DNA of 64,000 nucleotides from CBDHDN01 sp965261585. GTDB lineage: Bacteria; Pseudomonadota; Alphaproteobacteria; UBA6615. Positions within the stretch are counted from its first letter, which is position 1. Every line of letters starts with the position of its first letter. The stretch is taken from contig CBDHDN010000001.1 of assembly GCA_965261585.1 (NCBI GenBank), forward strand, positions 62,001 to 126,000, given 5' to 3'. The translations under genes and the position numbers were made by a program. Below, piece after piece: positions 52,216 to 62,223 of this stretch. The notes beneath the pieces are model-generated. The model ran no database searches and had not been told where the DNA came from. It was given only the letters and a program-made list of their open reading frames with translations.

Positions 52216-53638
52216 AGCCGCCGCTGCCGCCGAACGCCAGCAGGGCGAAATCACGCGGATCGCGGCCGCGGTAGGTCGTCACCGCCTTCACCGCCTTCAT
52301 CATGTTGGCATTGGCGATGATGTGAATGCCGTGGGCCGTTTCGATGACGTCACGCCCCAGCGGCTCGGCAATACGCGCCGGAATGGCGCCGCGGGCCAGT
52401 ACCGCATCGACCGGCACGGCGCCACCTGCAAGCGCCTGCGGGTTGAGGTAGCCGAGTACGACGTTGGCATCCGTCACCGTCGGATCGTCGCTGCCGAGGC
52501 CATAACAGGCGGGCCCGGGCACCGCGCCGGCACTTTCCGGCCCGACCTTCAACGAGCCGCCCTTGTCGAGCCAGGCGATGCTGCCGCCGCCGGCGCCGAC
52601 TTCCGAGATGTCGATGACCGGCAACTTCAACGCATAGCCGCCGCCTCCGACCAGCGGGCTCGACGACGACAGGCCGGCGCCGACCTCGTATTCCTCGGCG
52701 AACGACGGCGCGCCATCCTCGATGACCGAGGCCTTCGCGGTCGTGCCGCCCATGTCGAACGTGATGATGTTGTCGATGCCGCTCAACCGCGCCAGGTACT
52801 CGCCGCCGACGACCCCGGCTGCCGGCCCGCATTCGATGATGTGGGCCGGCCGGCCGACGGCCGAGCGGGCATCGAGGATGCCGCCGCTCGACTGCATGAC
52901 CATGAGGCGGCCCTTGACGCCGACATCGGCGAGGTGGGCGACCATGGATTCAACGTAGTCCCGGATCAGCGGCCCGATGTAGGAGTTGATCACGGTCGTG
53001 CTGGTGCGCTCGTACTCGCGCTTCTGCGGCAGCACGTCGACCGACAACGAGATGTAGCGGTCCGGCAGCGCGCGCTGCAGGATCTCGCCGACCTGCCGCT
53101 CGTGGTCCGGATTGGCATAGGAATGCAGGAAACAGACGGCCACCGCCTCGACGTCGGCCGCGCGAATCTTCTCGATCGCGCGGTAGACGCCGTCGGTGTC
53201 GAGCGGCGTCAGCACCGCGCCGCTTGCATCGAGGCGTTCCTCGACCTCGAACCGCAGGTTGCGGGGCACCAGCGGCGGCGGCTTCTCGTACAGCGGATCA
53301 TAGAGGCGCGGGACGCGGATGCGCTGGATCTCCAGGACATCGCGAAAGCCCTTGGTGGTCAGCAGTGCCGTCTTGGCGCCCTTGTGCTCAAGGATCGCGT
53401 TGGTCGCGACGGTGCAGCCATGCAGCACCTCCTCGATCGCGGCCGGCGCGGAGCCCAGTTCGGCGAGGAGCGCCGTGACGCCGGCGACCACGGCGTCGGC
53501 ATAGTTGGCCGGCGTCGAGGGGACCTTGCGGGTGGCGAGCGTACCGTCGCCGGTCAGCACCGCGATATCGGTGAACGTGCCGCCGATGTCAGCTGCGATC
53601 CGGGTGATCGCGCCATTGCGTTCTGCGTTGGCCGCCAT
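52216..53638 (-). pseudogene. Hydantoinase/oxoprolinase subunit A (HyuA), 3' truncated
   Basis: It starts at ATG 53638 with GGAGGGTAGGACC upstream. It has the ASKHA-fold motifs IAADIGGTFTDIAVL, HGCTVATNAILEHKGA, IITFDMGGTTAKAS, GAGGGSIAWLDKGG and ACYGLGSDDPTVTDAN. Homology ends after FALLAFGGSGG near 52216; the rest of the about 680-residue protein is lost and the frame continues as nonsense to 51788. The family hydrolyses 5-oxoproline or hydantoins with ATP and needs HyuB, which is not here. Confidence 0.9.
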
Positions 53639-53642
53639 GGTC

Positions 53643-54757
53643 CTACCCTCCACCAAAGCGTTCGGCCCGGAACGGCACCACGTCGAACGGCGGCGGCCGG
53701 TCCGCGGCCAGCGCGGCGATGGCCTGTCCAGTAACCGCCGCCTCGGTCAGGCCCAGGTGCCCATGGCCGAAGGCGAGGTAGGCGTTGCGGTGCCGCGGCG
53801 TGCGGCCGATCACCGGCAACGAGTCCGGCATCGACGGCCGGAAGCCCATCCAGTAGGACGGCCGGTCCATGTTCAGCCCGGGCAGCAGCGCCTTGGCATG
53901 CTTCATGATCAGCCGATGGCGGGCCGGGTTCGGCGGCGCCTCAAGGCCGCCGAACTCGACCGTCCCGGCCAGCCGCACGCCCATCGCCATCGGCGTGACG
54001 CCGAACCGCATATCGGCCGAGACGATCGGCAGCGCCGGCTCCAATTCTGGCTCGGCCAGCGTGACGTGATAGCCGCGCTCGGTGTCCAACGGCACCCTGC
54101 TACCAAGCGCTGTGGCCAAGTCTTTCGACCAGGCGCCGGCGGCCACGACGCAGGCGTCGGCCGCAACACTGCCCGATTCCGTTCTGACTGCCCGCACGCC
54201 GTTTTCACCGGTCTCGAACCCCACCGCCTTCTCCCTAACGAACGCGCCACCGCGCTGCCGAAAGTGCTCGGCAAGCGTCTTGACCAGCTGCTGGGGATCG
54301 ACCGTATGGCCGACGTCGGGAAACAGCACGCCGTGGGCAATGTGCGGCGCCAGTGCCGGTACCAGCTGACGCATCTCCGGCTGCCTCAGGATCTCCAGAT
54401 TGACGCCCAGGCGGCGCTTCAGGTCGAGCTCCGCCTTGGCGGCGTCGAATGACCGCTGGGAGCCGTAGGTCACACGAAGCGCACGAGCCAGGGCAGCAAC
54501 TTCGGCAGATAGCGCCAACGGATGGCCAAGGCCGAGTCCGGATCGAGCAGCATCCTGGGGACCTGTAGGAGCGTGCCGGGCATGGCTACCGGCGTCACGG
54601 CGTTGAGCGCGATCAGGCCGGCATTGCCGGCCGGCGTGCGTTCGGCCGGCGCCTCCGGGTCGACGACGGTGACCCGCCAATCGTCACGCTGCAAGTAGAG
54701 CGCCGTGGCAATGCCCACGGCCCCCGCGCCGATCACGACTGCGTGCCTGTCCGTCAT
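53643..54757 (-). pseudogene. DadA-like FAD-dependent oxidase with internal deletion
   Basis: From ATG 54757 the first frame carries HAVVIGAGAVGIATALYLQR, AGNAGLIALNAVTPVAMPG and LPKLLPWLVRFV, then hits TGA. Homology resumes at once in another frame with TYGSQRSFDAAKAELDLKRR and runs to FDVVPFRAERFGGG at 53643. About 50 residues expected between these parts are absent, so a frame-changing deletion lies near 54472. The type acts on D-amino acids or related amines. Its start overlaps the PhyH gene by 4 bp. Confidence 0.88.
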
Positions 54758-55515
54758 GTCGTCGCCCGTCCCACCGGCTCGTTCACATAGGTCAGGTTGC
54801 CCCGCTTGCCGCGGGCGAGATAGAGCCGGATCCCCTGCCAGTCGAAGCGCGTCGGCGAGCGGAACGTGCGGTCGAGGTGCACATGGGTCGGCACGTACTT
54901 GATCGTGATGCCGCAGCGGCGATGGCGCGACCGGTTCGGCTTCGAGCCGTGCAGCAGAAAGCAGTCGTGCACCGAGAAGGCGCCGGCCGCGAGCTCCACG
55001 TCGACGATCTCGTCCGGCGCTAAACCGTCGACCGAGAGCGGCAGGGTCGAGCCGTCGTCTATGTGGGTCCCGTGACGGCGCAGGGTCCGGCGCCGGTGCG
55101 AGCCTGGCAGGACCTGCATGCAGCCGTTCTCTCGCGTCGCCTCGTCGACGGCCAGCCAGAGCGTGAACGTCTCCATCGGCTCGATCGGGAAGTAGGCGGC
55201 GTCTTGGTGCCACCTGACGGCCAGGCCATCGCCGGGCCGCTTGCTGATGACGTAGGTCGTGAAGAGCGCCACGTCGGGCCCGAGGATCTGTTCGGCGATG
55301 TCCACCAGGTCGTCGCTCAGGACCAGCTCGCGCAGAAACGCGTTGTGATAGTGCAGCGACGGCATGTTCTCCGGCCGCTGCCCCGGCGGCAGCCGATCGA
55401 TCTCCCGGTCGATCTCGTCGCGGAGACGGGCCAGCCGATCGCCGGTCAGCAGAGGATCGCCTTGGGCGAATCCCCGCTCGCCATACTGCTCGAGCTGGGC
55501 CGCCGTGAGTTTCAT
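54754..55515 (-). CDS. Phytanoyl-CoA dioxygenase (PhyH) family protein
   Basis: 253 aa from ATG 55515 (GAGGTCGAGAC upstream). Fe(II) ligands are His and Asp in VRWHQDAAYFP and a second His in FSVHDCFLLHGSKPNRS; the 2-oxoglutarate Arg may be in SRHRRCGITIKY. It is a non-heme iron oxygenase that hydroxylates a small substrate. Intact and translationally coupled to the DadA-like pseudogene; divergent from the FAD oxidase at 55620. Confidence 0.9.
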   Translation of the reverse strand: MKLTAAQLEQYGERGFAQGDPLLTGDRLARLRDEIDREIDRLPPGQRPENMPSLHYHNAFLRELVLSDDLVDIAEQILGPDVALFTTYVISKRPGDGLAVRWHQDAAYFPIEPMETFTLWLAVDEATRENGCMQVLPGSHRRRTLRRHGTHIDDGSTLPLSVDGLAPDEIVDVELAAGAFSVHDCFLLHGSKPNRSRHRRCGITIKYVPTHVHLDRTFRSPTRFDWQGIRLYLARGKRGNLTYVNEPVGRATT

Positions 55516-55619
55516 GTCTCGACCTCTTCGTGCACCCACGTACGGTTGCCGTTTCGTTGGGCTTCACGAGGGTACCAATCACGGTATAATTTGAAAATAC
55601 GATTTGCATACACGCGGTT

Positions 55620-56819
55620 ATGGCGCAGAGCGGGGAGGCGCTGCCGGCAGTGAGCAAGATCCATGATGTCATCGTCGTCGGCGCCGGCATTACCGGTGCC
55701 GCGACGGCTTATCATCTGCGCCAAGCGGCGGGCGCCAATGTGCTGCTCGTCGACCGGCACGGCCCGGCGGCCGGCGGCACCGGCAAGAGCGCGGCGATCA
55801 TCCGGCAGCACTACTCGACGCCGCTGGCCGTGCGGCTGGCCAAACAGAGCATCGCCATGTTCGCGGCCATGCCCGACGAGCTCGGTGCATCGGGTGGCTT
55901 CGTGCAGTGCGGCTACCGCATGCTGGTGCCGGCGGATCTGCTGGACGGCGCGCGCACGAACATCGCCATGCAACAGGCGCAGGGCGTGGTGACGGAGCTG
56001 ATCGACGGCGCCAAGGGCGCGGCGGCGCTCGACTGGCTCAATCCCGACGGCGTGGCCGCGATCGTCTACGAGCCCGCCGGCGGCCACGCCGATCCGGTGC
56101 GCGCGACCGAGGCCTATGTCGAGGCGTTTCGCCGTGGTGGCGGCGAGGTCGCGTTCAAGACGCCGGCGCGCGGCCTGCTCGGCGACGCGCACGGGATCAC
56201 CGGTATCCTCACGGACGACGGGCCGATCGAGGCAGGCGCCGTCGTCAACGCGGCCGGGCCGTGGGCCGCCCCGTTGGCGGCCAGCGCCGGGCTCGACATG
56301 CCGCTGCGCAGCATTCGTGAGCAAGATACGGTGTGGGAGGCGCGGGCCGGCCGGCCGCTGCCGGACACGCCGATCTCCAACGCCGTCGATGCGATCTATC
56401 TGCGGCCGCTCGGCGACCGGCGCTATGTGATCGGACGCGGCTTTCCCAAGGCCTATGAGGACGTCGACCCCTACAACTACAAGGAAACGGTCGACGAAGC
56501 GTTCGTCGCCGAAATCATGGAACGGATGGAGCACCGCTTCCCGCCGCTGCAGGGGGCCCGGCGCATCGATGCCTATGCTGCCCTCTACGACGTAACGCCG
56601 GACTGGTACCCCTTCGTCGGCGCGCGCGACGGCGTCGGCGGGTACTTCGACGCCTGCGGCGGCAGCGGCCACGGCTTCAAGCTGGGTCCGGCGATCGGGG
56701 CTGAGCTGGCCCAGTGGGTCGCCACCGGCGAGGTTGCCGAAGATTTCCGTCAGCTCAGTTACGATCGTATCGCTGCCGGCAATCTGTTCGTTCAGGCCTA
56801 TGGCGGCAACCGGGGGTGA
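55620..56819 (+). CDS. FAD-dependent oxidoreductase (sarcosine/glycine oxidase-like)
   Basis: 399 aa; start ATG 55620 or GTG 55650. FAD motif DVIVVGAGITGAATAYHLRQ, then GGTGKSAAIIRQHYSTP, AVVNAAGPWAAPLAA, and the C-terminal YDVTPDWYPFVGA and GGSGHGFKLGPAIGAELA, which fit the sarcosine oxidase beta/dimethylglycine group. It oxidises a secondary amine or amino acid. It is followed at 4 bp by the RraA-like gene. Confidence 0.92.
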   Translation: MAQSGEALPAVSKIHDVIVVGAGITGAATAYHLRQAAGANVLLVDRHGPAAGGTGKSAAIIRQHYSTPLAVRLAKQSIAMFAAMPDELGASGGFVQCGYRMLVPADLLDGARTNIAMQQAQGVVTELIDGAKGAAALDWLNPDGVAAIVYEPAGGHADPVRATEAYVEAFRRGGGEVAFKTPARGLLGDAHGITGILTDDGPIEAGAVVNAAGPWAAPLAASAGLDMPLRSIREQDTVWEARAGRPLPDTPISNAVDAIYLRPLGDRRYVIGRGFPKAYEDVDPYNYKETVDEAFVAEIMERMEHRFPPLQGARRIDAYAALYDVTPDWYPFVGARDGVGGYFDACGGSGHGFKLGPAIGAELAQWVATGEVAEDFRQLSYDRIAAGNLFVQAYGGNRG

Positions 56820-56823
56820 TGAG

Positions 56824-57483
56824 ATGGCGCTGAAGATCCACGAGCCCGAACAACCACGGCTGAGCAAGCAGACGCTCGCCGCCTGGCACGACGTGCCGAC
56901 GACGATCATCAGCGACGAGCTCAATCGCTTCAACGCCATGGCGGCGGCGATTGCGCCGGTCGCCCCGGGCTGCACGTTCGTCGGCGAAGCCCTGACGGTA
57001 CAGGTCATCGCCGGCGACAATGCCGCGCTGCATTATGCCGTCGCACGCGCCTGGCCCGGCGCGGTGATCGTCGTCGATGCCGGCGGCTACACCGACACAG
57101 CCGTCTGGGGCGGCATCCTGCATCGGGCAGCAACGCGGCAAGGCGTTGTCGCCGTCGTCATCGACGGCAGCGTGCGCGACGTGGCCGAGCTCAGGGCCAG
57201 CGCCGTCCCCGCGTTCTGCCGTGGTGCCGTGCCCGCCGGCCCGCACAAGGGCTGGGGGGGCGATGTCAACGGGCTGATTCAGTGCGGCGGCTGCCCGGTG
57301 GCGCCCGGCGATTTGGTGCGCGGTGACGATGACGGCGTCGTCGTCGTGCGGCGGTCGCTCGTCGACGACCTGTTGCCACGTTGTCGCGACCGCATGGCCA
57401 TGGAGGCCCGCGTCGAAGCCGCGATCGACGCCGGCGAGACAACCGTTTCTCTGCTGAAGCTGCCGGAGCCCGATGCGTTCTAA
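56824..57483 (+). CDS. RraA-like aldolase (4-hydroxy-4-methyl-2-oxoglutarate aldolase family)
   Basis: 219 aa from ATG 56824. Family motifs: PTTIISDELNRFNAM, GEALTVQVIAGDN, VIVVDAGGYTDTAVWGG and VVAVVIDGSVRDVAEL with the Arg-Asp pair that binds substrate and metal. Such proteins cleave branched or substituted oxo acids, as in gallate or methylated glutamate breakdown. It sits between the FAD oxidase and a sugar-acid dehydratase pseudogene. Confidence 0.88.
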   Translation: MALKIHEPEQPRLSKQTLAAWHDVPTTIISDELNRFNAMAAAIAPVAPGCTFVGEALTVQVIAGDNAALHYAVARAWPGAVIVVDAGGYTDTAVWGGILHRAATRQGVVAVVIDGSVRDVAELRASAVPAFCRGAVPAGPHKGWGGDVNGLIQCGGCPVAPGDLVRGDDDGVVVVRRSLVDDLLPRCRDRMAMEARVEAAIDAGETTVSLLKLPEPDAF

Positions 57484-57517
57484 CCGTTGACCCAATGGCG
57501 GGGAGCTGGAGGCATCC

Positions 57518-58637
57518 ATGAAGATCAAGATCGTTCGGGCGACGCCGGTGCGTGTGCCTGTTACCCGCGTCGCCGCCTTCGCCAAACGCAAGCTCACCCA
57601 CGTCGCCAACACGATCGTCGAGGTCGAGGCCGACGACGGCACGGTCGGCCTCGGCGAGACCAGGGGCGACTGGTGCGCGCCCGTCATCAACGAGCTGTTC
57701 GCACCCAAGCTCGCTGGCCTGTCGGTCACCGACCGACACGATCACCGCGAGGCCTGCCTGCCCAAGGAGCCGTTCGACGAGGGCTATCCTGAATACCCGT
57801 ACTGGCGCAATGCGTTCGCGGGCGTCGAGATTGCCCTGTGGGACCTCGCTGGCAAGGCGTCGGGACGATCGCTGTTCGACCTGCTGGGCGGCCCGGTGCG
57901 CCAGCGCGCGCCGTTCGTCGCCTATGCCTACACCGTCGATCCCGACGAGGGCGTGCCGGAACCGGAGATCCCCGGCGTCATGGCCGAGATCGCAGCCGCC
58001 GCGGTGGCCGACAGCGGCGCGGCCATGTTCGGGTTCAAGGTCGGGCTGCACTCGGTCGCCTGCGAGATCGCGGTGGTGCGGGCCGTGCGCGACGCCGTCG
58101 GCGCGGACGTGGACCTCGCGGTCGACGCCAATATGGGCTTCACGGTTGAGGCGGCGCGCCGCTTCCTCGCCGGGGTGGCGGACGCGAACCTCGCCAATGT
58201 GGAGGAGCCGGTCGCCGGCCTCGGCCCGACCGCCCGCCTGCGCGAGGCGTTCGGCATTCCCGGTCTCCACCCATTTCATCGACCTCGACGCCATCGCCTG
58301 TCACCCGGCCATCGATTCGGTCGTCAGTGACCCGCAGCTGCTGGGCGGAATCGGCCCTGCGGTCGAGTATATGAGCCGGGTCAACGCACTCGGCCGCCGC
58401 TTCTGGCTGCGCGCGCGCTGGGAGCTCGGCATCGCCTGGGCCGTCATGTGCCACCTCGGCCTGGCCCGGCCCGAGCTCGACCGGCCGAGCCAGGCGCTGA
58501 TCAACTGGGTCGAAGACGACCTGGTGCTGGGCGAGCCGTGGCTCGTGCGCGACGGCGGCGTGCGGCCACCCGATGTGCCCGGCCTCGGCGTCGAGCTCGA
58601 CCGCGCCGCGCTCGCCCGCTACGCCGTTACGCGCTGA
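57518..58637 (+). pseudogene. Mandelate racemase/glucarate dehydratase-like enzyme, one frameshift
   Basis: The frame from ATG 57518 holds the N-terminal capping domain and the barrel with FGFKVGLHS (Lys), LAVDANMGF (Asp) and NVEEPVAG (Glu). After EAFGIP it shifts: one extra G in ATTCCCGGTCTCC near 58261. The next frame continues STHFIDLDAIACHPAIDSVV, LGGIGPAVEYMSRVNALGR and PSQALINWVEDDLVLGEPWL to 58637. Both halves are otherwise perfect, so the lesion is young or a sequencing error. Confidence 0.9.
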
Positions 58638-58718
58638 GGAAGGCCGGACGCGGTCCCCGATTGATATCTGGGCGCAATGGATTTTACGATCAAGAGTCGC
58701 AGGTCGAAACAGCGGTAG

Positions 58719-59677
58719 TGTTGAGAACATTCTGAGTTGACCGGTTTATGTACCATATGAGTTGACCGCTTCTGTTGCGGTTTCTGGCCCTGTGGGGAAG
58801 TGGTCGGTCGCGGAGCGGCTGTCCACTTGTCCACAGGGCGCCGGTCGGTCGCGTCGAAGCGGGTCACGCGGCCTCGCGGGTTTGGCTGTCGATCGGTTGG
58901 CCATCGGCGTGGTATCGCGCCAGACATCGCGGTCCATGGAAGACGGCCATTGTGCCGTCGGGGTATTCGTGGACGCGGACCCTGGCCTTGACGTAATGGC
59001 GGCGGTGGCGGCCGGCGGGGATCTGAGGTGCCAGGCGCTTGTAGCGCACCGTGTTGTCGTTTGAGACGGTGCGTTCCTCGTGGATGCACAGGATGTCGTC
59101 GAGCGCGCCGGTGAAGGGGACGAAGGCGGTGCCCTGGTCCTCGGCCGGGGTCGCGAAGCGGGCGTTGTGTTGTGGCAGGAAGAGCTCCTTGAGGAAGCGG
59201 TTGGCCCCGGCCATGTCGGTGATGCCGGCGAGCCTGAGTTCCTGGGGCAGGCGCTTCTGCAGGGTGCCGAACATGCGCTCCGAGCGCCCCCTTGCCTCGG
59301 GCGAGTAGGCCGGGATCAACTCGATGCCGAGCTGCGCCAGGGCGCGGCCGACCTGGGTCGGGGTGTCCTTGTCCACCTTGCCGCCGGCCTCGGGCGTGTT
59401 CCAGTAGTGGCTGGCGCGGTCGGCGTAGAGCGAGCAGAACAGGCCCTTGGCCCGGATCGCCTCGGACACCCCCTGGAAGCTCGACATGGTGCCCTCTTCG
59501 GCGACGAAGAAGGCCGAGTAGATATCGCTGGTCGCATCGTCCATGGTGACGATCAGGTCCCACCATCGACCGGGGACCCACTCGTGGCTCGAGCCGTCCT
59601 GGTGCAACATCATGCCGGGCAGGGCACGGCGCGGCCGCTTGCGCCGGTGCGCCCCACGCCTGGGCGCCGCGCGCCTG
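58719..59677 (-). mobile_element. ISNCY (IS1202-like) element, copy 2, truncated
   Basis: The end at 58719 (TTGAGAACATTCTGAGTTGACCGG region) matches the right end of copy 1. The element is read on the minus strand. At about 59677 it stops at the IS21 terminus, and the 5' part of the transposase and the left end are gone. Confidence 0.88.
58864..59677 (-). pseudogene. ISNCY transposase, N-terminus missing
   Basis: From about 59677 to the stop at 58864 the DDE part is open without a frameshift: DLIVTMDDATSDIYSAFF, LYADRASHYWNTPEAGGK, IPAYSPEARGRSERMFGTL, and the C-terminal VFHGPRCLARYHADGQP. The helix-turn-helix and first 120 residues are missing. This copy keeps the two bases lost in copy 1. 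Confidence 0.9.
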
Positions 59678-59862
59678 TGTCAACGGCGGAGTAAAACCCG
59701 GCCATGTGGCGGAGCAAAAGTGGGCCACTTTGGTTCGGTGAGGAGCTTGTCCCCGTAGTCCACGGGAGGGACCCACGCGCGGCGTGGACTGCCCCTCAGC
59801 AGGCAAAGGCCGCGGCGCGCGTGGGAGGGGCCTGTGGGCCCACGGGGGCAAGCGGATGCCGC

Positions 59863-60630
59863 TCAGGCGCTTTTTGCGGGTTTCTGTTTTCTTCGGCTCT
59901 GCTTGAGGCGGAAGCTTTCGCCGTTCATTTCCAGGATATGGACGTGGTGGGTCAGGCGGTCCAGCAACGCCCCTGTCAGGCGTTCTGAGCCGAAAACCTC
60001 CGTCCACTCGTCGAATGGCAGGTTGGAGGTCACCAGGATCGAGCCACGCTCGTAGCGCTGGCTGAACACCTCGAACAGCAACTCGGCGCCGGTCTTGGAG
60101 AGCGGCACGAAACCCAGCTCGTCGATGATGAGGAGCTTGAGGTTGGCGAGCTTCTTCTGGAACCTCAGCAGCTGTCTGTCATCGCGCGCCTCCATGAGCT
60201 CGTGGACCAGGGCGGCGGCGGTGGTAAAGCCGACCGACAGGCCCTTCTGGCAGGCGGCAAGGCCGAGGCCGAGCGCAATGTGACTCTTGCCGGTGCCGGA
60301 ATTGCCCAGAGCGATCACATTCTCCCGGCGCTCGATGTACTCGCATCGTGCCAGCTCGAGGACCAGCGCCTTGTTGAGCGAGGCGATCGCTTTGAAGTCA
60401 AAGCTGTCCAAGCTCTTGACGGTCGGGAACTTCGCTTGCCTGATTCGCCGCTCGACCATGCGGCGCTCGCGGTCGATCAGTTCCAGCTCGGCCAGGCGGA
60501 GCAGGTAGCGCACGTGGTCGGCGCCCTCGCTGGCACACTGGCGAGCCAGCTTGTCGTACTCCCTGAGGAAGGTCGGCAGCTTGAGGGCCTTCAGGTGATG
60601 GGCCAGCAACACCTGCGGCGTGTCGCTCAC
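59863..60630 (-). CDS. istB: IstB ATPase (IS21 copy 2)
   Basis: 255 aa from GTG 60630, which overlaps the istA stop (GTGA). Walker A ALGNSGTGKSHIALGLGLA, Walker B LLIIDELGFVPLS. It is close to the IstB of copy 1, with the same C-terminal pattern SNLPFDEWTEVFGSERLTG. Intact. Confidence 0.95.
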   Translation of the reverse strand: MSDTPQVLLAHHLKALKLPTFLREYDKLARQCASEGADHVRYLLRLAELELIDRERRMVERRIRQAKFPTVKSLDSFDFKAIASLNKALVLELARCEYIERRENVIALGNSGTGKSHIALGLGLAACQKGLSVGFTTAAALVHELMEARDDRQLLRFQKKLANLKLLIIDELGFVPLSKTGAELLFEVFSQRYERGSILVTSNLPFDEWTEVFGSERLTGALLDRLTHHVHILEMNGESFRLKQSRRKQKPAKSA

Positions 60631-62126
60631 GGCGCCGCTCCGCCCAGCAGGCTCATGTAGCTGGCGGCGGATGTGGTGGTCACCTGGGCCCGCGGCAGAT
60701 AGGGATAAACGTTCAAGTCGAGCCGGGGGGGTCGACGCTCGACGCGACACAGCACCAGGTGCTTGACCGCATCATAGCCGATGGCGCCTAACCGCAGGGC
60801 ATCGCGGATGGCACCGTGCACCTCCTCAAGGGCAAAGGTCTCCAGAAGACGGAGCACTTGCACGTACTCCCGCTTGCCGGCCTTGCCCATGCGGGCTTCA
60901 AGCAAGCGGCGCAGGTTGGCGTACGCCTCGGGCAGCTTCCAACCGGCCAGCGGGGCGGCTTGATCGAGGGCACCGATCTTCCGCTCCAGCAAGGCCAGAT
61001 AGTGGATCGGCTCGAAGATCAGGTCCTCTCGTTCGTAAGAGCGTGGGTGCCGGGCGATGACCTCGGCGGCGCAGCCGATGACCACCTCGTGCACGTAGCC
61101 ACGGACCCAGACCTCTTGGTGACCGTAGGCGACGGGCACCGAGTAGTCGTTGCCCCGATAGCGCACCAGGGAGAGCGAATTGACCCGCGTGCCCTCCTTG
61201 TCGCAGGCCTCGAAAGGCGCCGGCGGCAATTCCATCAGCTTCTCCCGGTCGCATCCGAACCGCTCGCCGATGGTCTCGCGATGGCCGCGCAAGACGTCGC
61301 TTTCCCGTCTCCGACATTGATGTTCCAGGTGAGCGTTGAAGGCGTCCCAGCTCGCAAACCGGGGGATGGGAACCATGAAGTTCCGGCGGGCGTAACCGAC
61401 CAGCCCCTCCACCTTGCCCTTATCATTGCCCTTGCCGGGGCGGCCATATCGATCCTGGAACAGATAATGGGATTGAAGCCCGCTGAACGCTCGCGTTCGT
61501 TGCCGCGTGCCGTCCGGCAGGATGCGCGACACCAGGCACTTGTCATTGTCGTAGAGAATCGATTGGGGAATGCCGCCGAAGAAGGCGAAGGCCCCGTTGT
61601 GGCCGTCCAGCCAGGCCTCCGTCGCCGCCGCCGGGTAGGCCGCAACGAAGCAGGCATCGCTGTGGGGAAGGTCCATGGCGAAAAAATGCGCCCGCCGCTT
61701 GACGCCGGCGATGATCGCATCCGCCTCGCCAAAGTCCGCCTGAGCGTGACCCGGAGGGTGCGCCAGCGGCACGAACATCTCACGCTGGCGACGGCGCCGT
61801 TCCCGGACGTAATCCTTGACGATGGTCTGTTTGCCCGCAAAGCCATGCTCGTCGCGAAGACGCTCGAATATCCGCTTCGCCGTGTGGCGCTGCTTGCAGT
61901 GAACCGTTCGGTCCTCTTCCAGAATACGGTCAATGATATCCCTGAAGGGGTCCAGCTTCGGGCGCTTCGGTGGCTGGCGGCGGCGGTAGCCAGGCGGCTC
62001 CGAGTGCCCGAGCATCTTCCTCACCGTCTCTCGCGCTATGCCAAACCGACTCGCCGCCTCTCGCTGACTCAGCCCATCAACATGGCACGCCAGCCGAACG
62101 CGTAGATAAAGGTCCACGGTATACAT
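60627..62126 (-). CDS. istA: IstA transposase (IS21 copy 2)
   Basis: 499 aa from ATG 62126; an upstream ATG at 62141 is possible, but copy 1 also starts at the MYxV position. Helix-turn-helix LSQREAASRFGIARETVRKM, DDE core with HAQADFGEADAI, FFGGIPQSILYDNDK and GNDKGKVEGLVGYARRNF, C-terminal YSVPVAYGHQEVWVRGY. No lesions, so the element could be active if its damaged right end is still recognised. Confidence 0.95.
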   Translation of the reverse strand: MYTVDLYLRVRLACHVDGLSQREAASRFGIARETVRKMLGHSEPPGYRRRQPPKRPKLDPFRDIIDRILEEDRTVHCKQRHTAKRIFERLRDEHGFAGKQTIVKDYVRERRRRQREMFVPLAHPPGHAQADFGEADAIIAGVKRRAHFFAMDLPHSDACFVAAYPAAATEAWLDGHNGAFAFFGGIPQSILYDNDKCLVSRILPDGTRQRTRAFSGLQSHYLFQDRYGRPGKGNDKGKVEGLVGYARRNFMVPIPRFASWDAFNAHLEHQCRRRESDVLRGHRETIGERFGCDREKLMELPPAPFEACDKEGTRVNSLSLVRYRGNDYSVPVAYGHQEVWVRGYVHEVVIGCAAEVIARHPRSYEREDLIFEPIHYLALLERKIGALDQAAPLAGWKLPEAYANLRRLLEARMGKAGKREYVQVLRLLETFALEEVHGAIRDALRLGAIGYDAVKHLVLCRVERRPPRLDLNVYPYLPRAQVTTTSAASYMSLLGGAAP

Positions 62127-62223
62127 CCTCCCACCTTCCATCCCGAAAAGGATCGAAGGCTACAGGTGGCAGAGTTTTACTCCGCCCGCAGCCGGGCAAA
62201 TCTCGCCGCTTCCGTGGTCTAAT

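Larger units (their letters stand above)
59678..62186 (-). mobile_element. IS21-family element, copy 2
   Basis: The left end TGTCAACGGCGGAGTAAAAC starts at 59678. The right end shows the inner motif TTTTACTCCGCC but not the outer GTTGACA, so the last few bases are lost or changed at the junction with the next element. It carries intact istA and istB. It shares architecture with copy 1 but differs at many positions, so it is a related, separate element. Confidence 0.88.
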
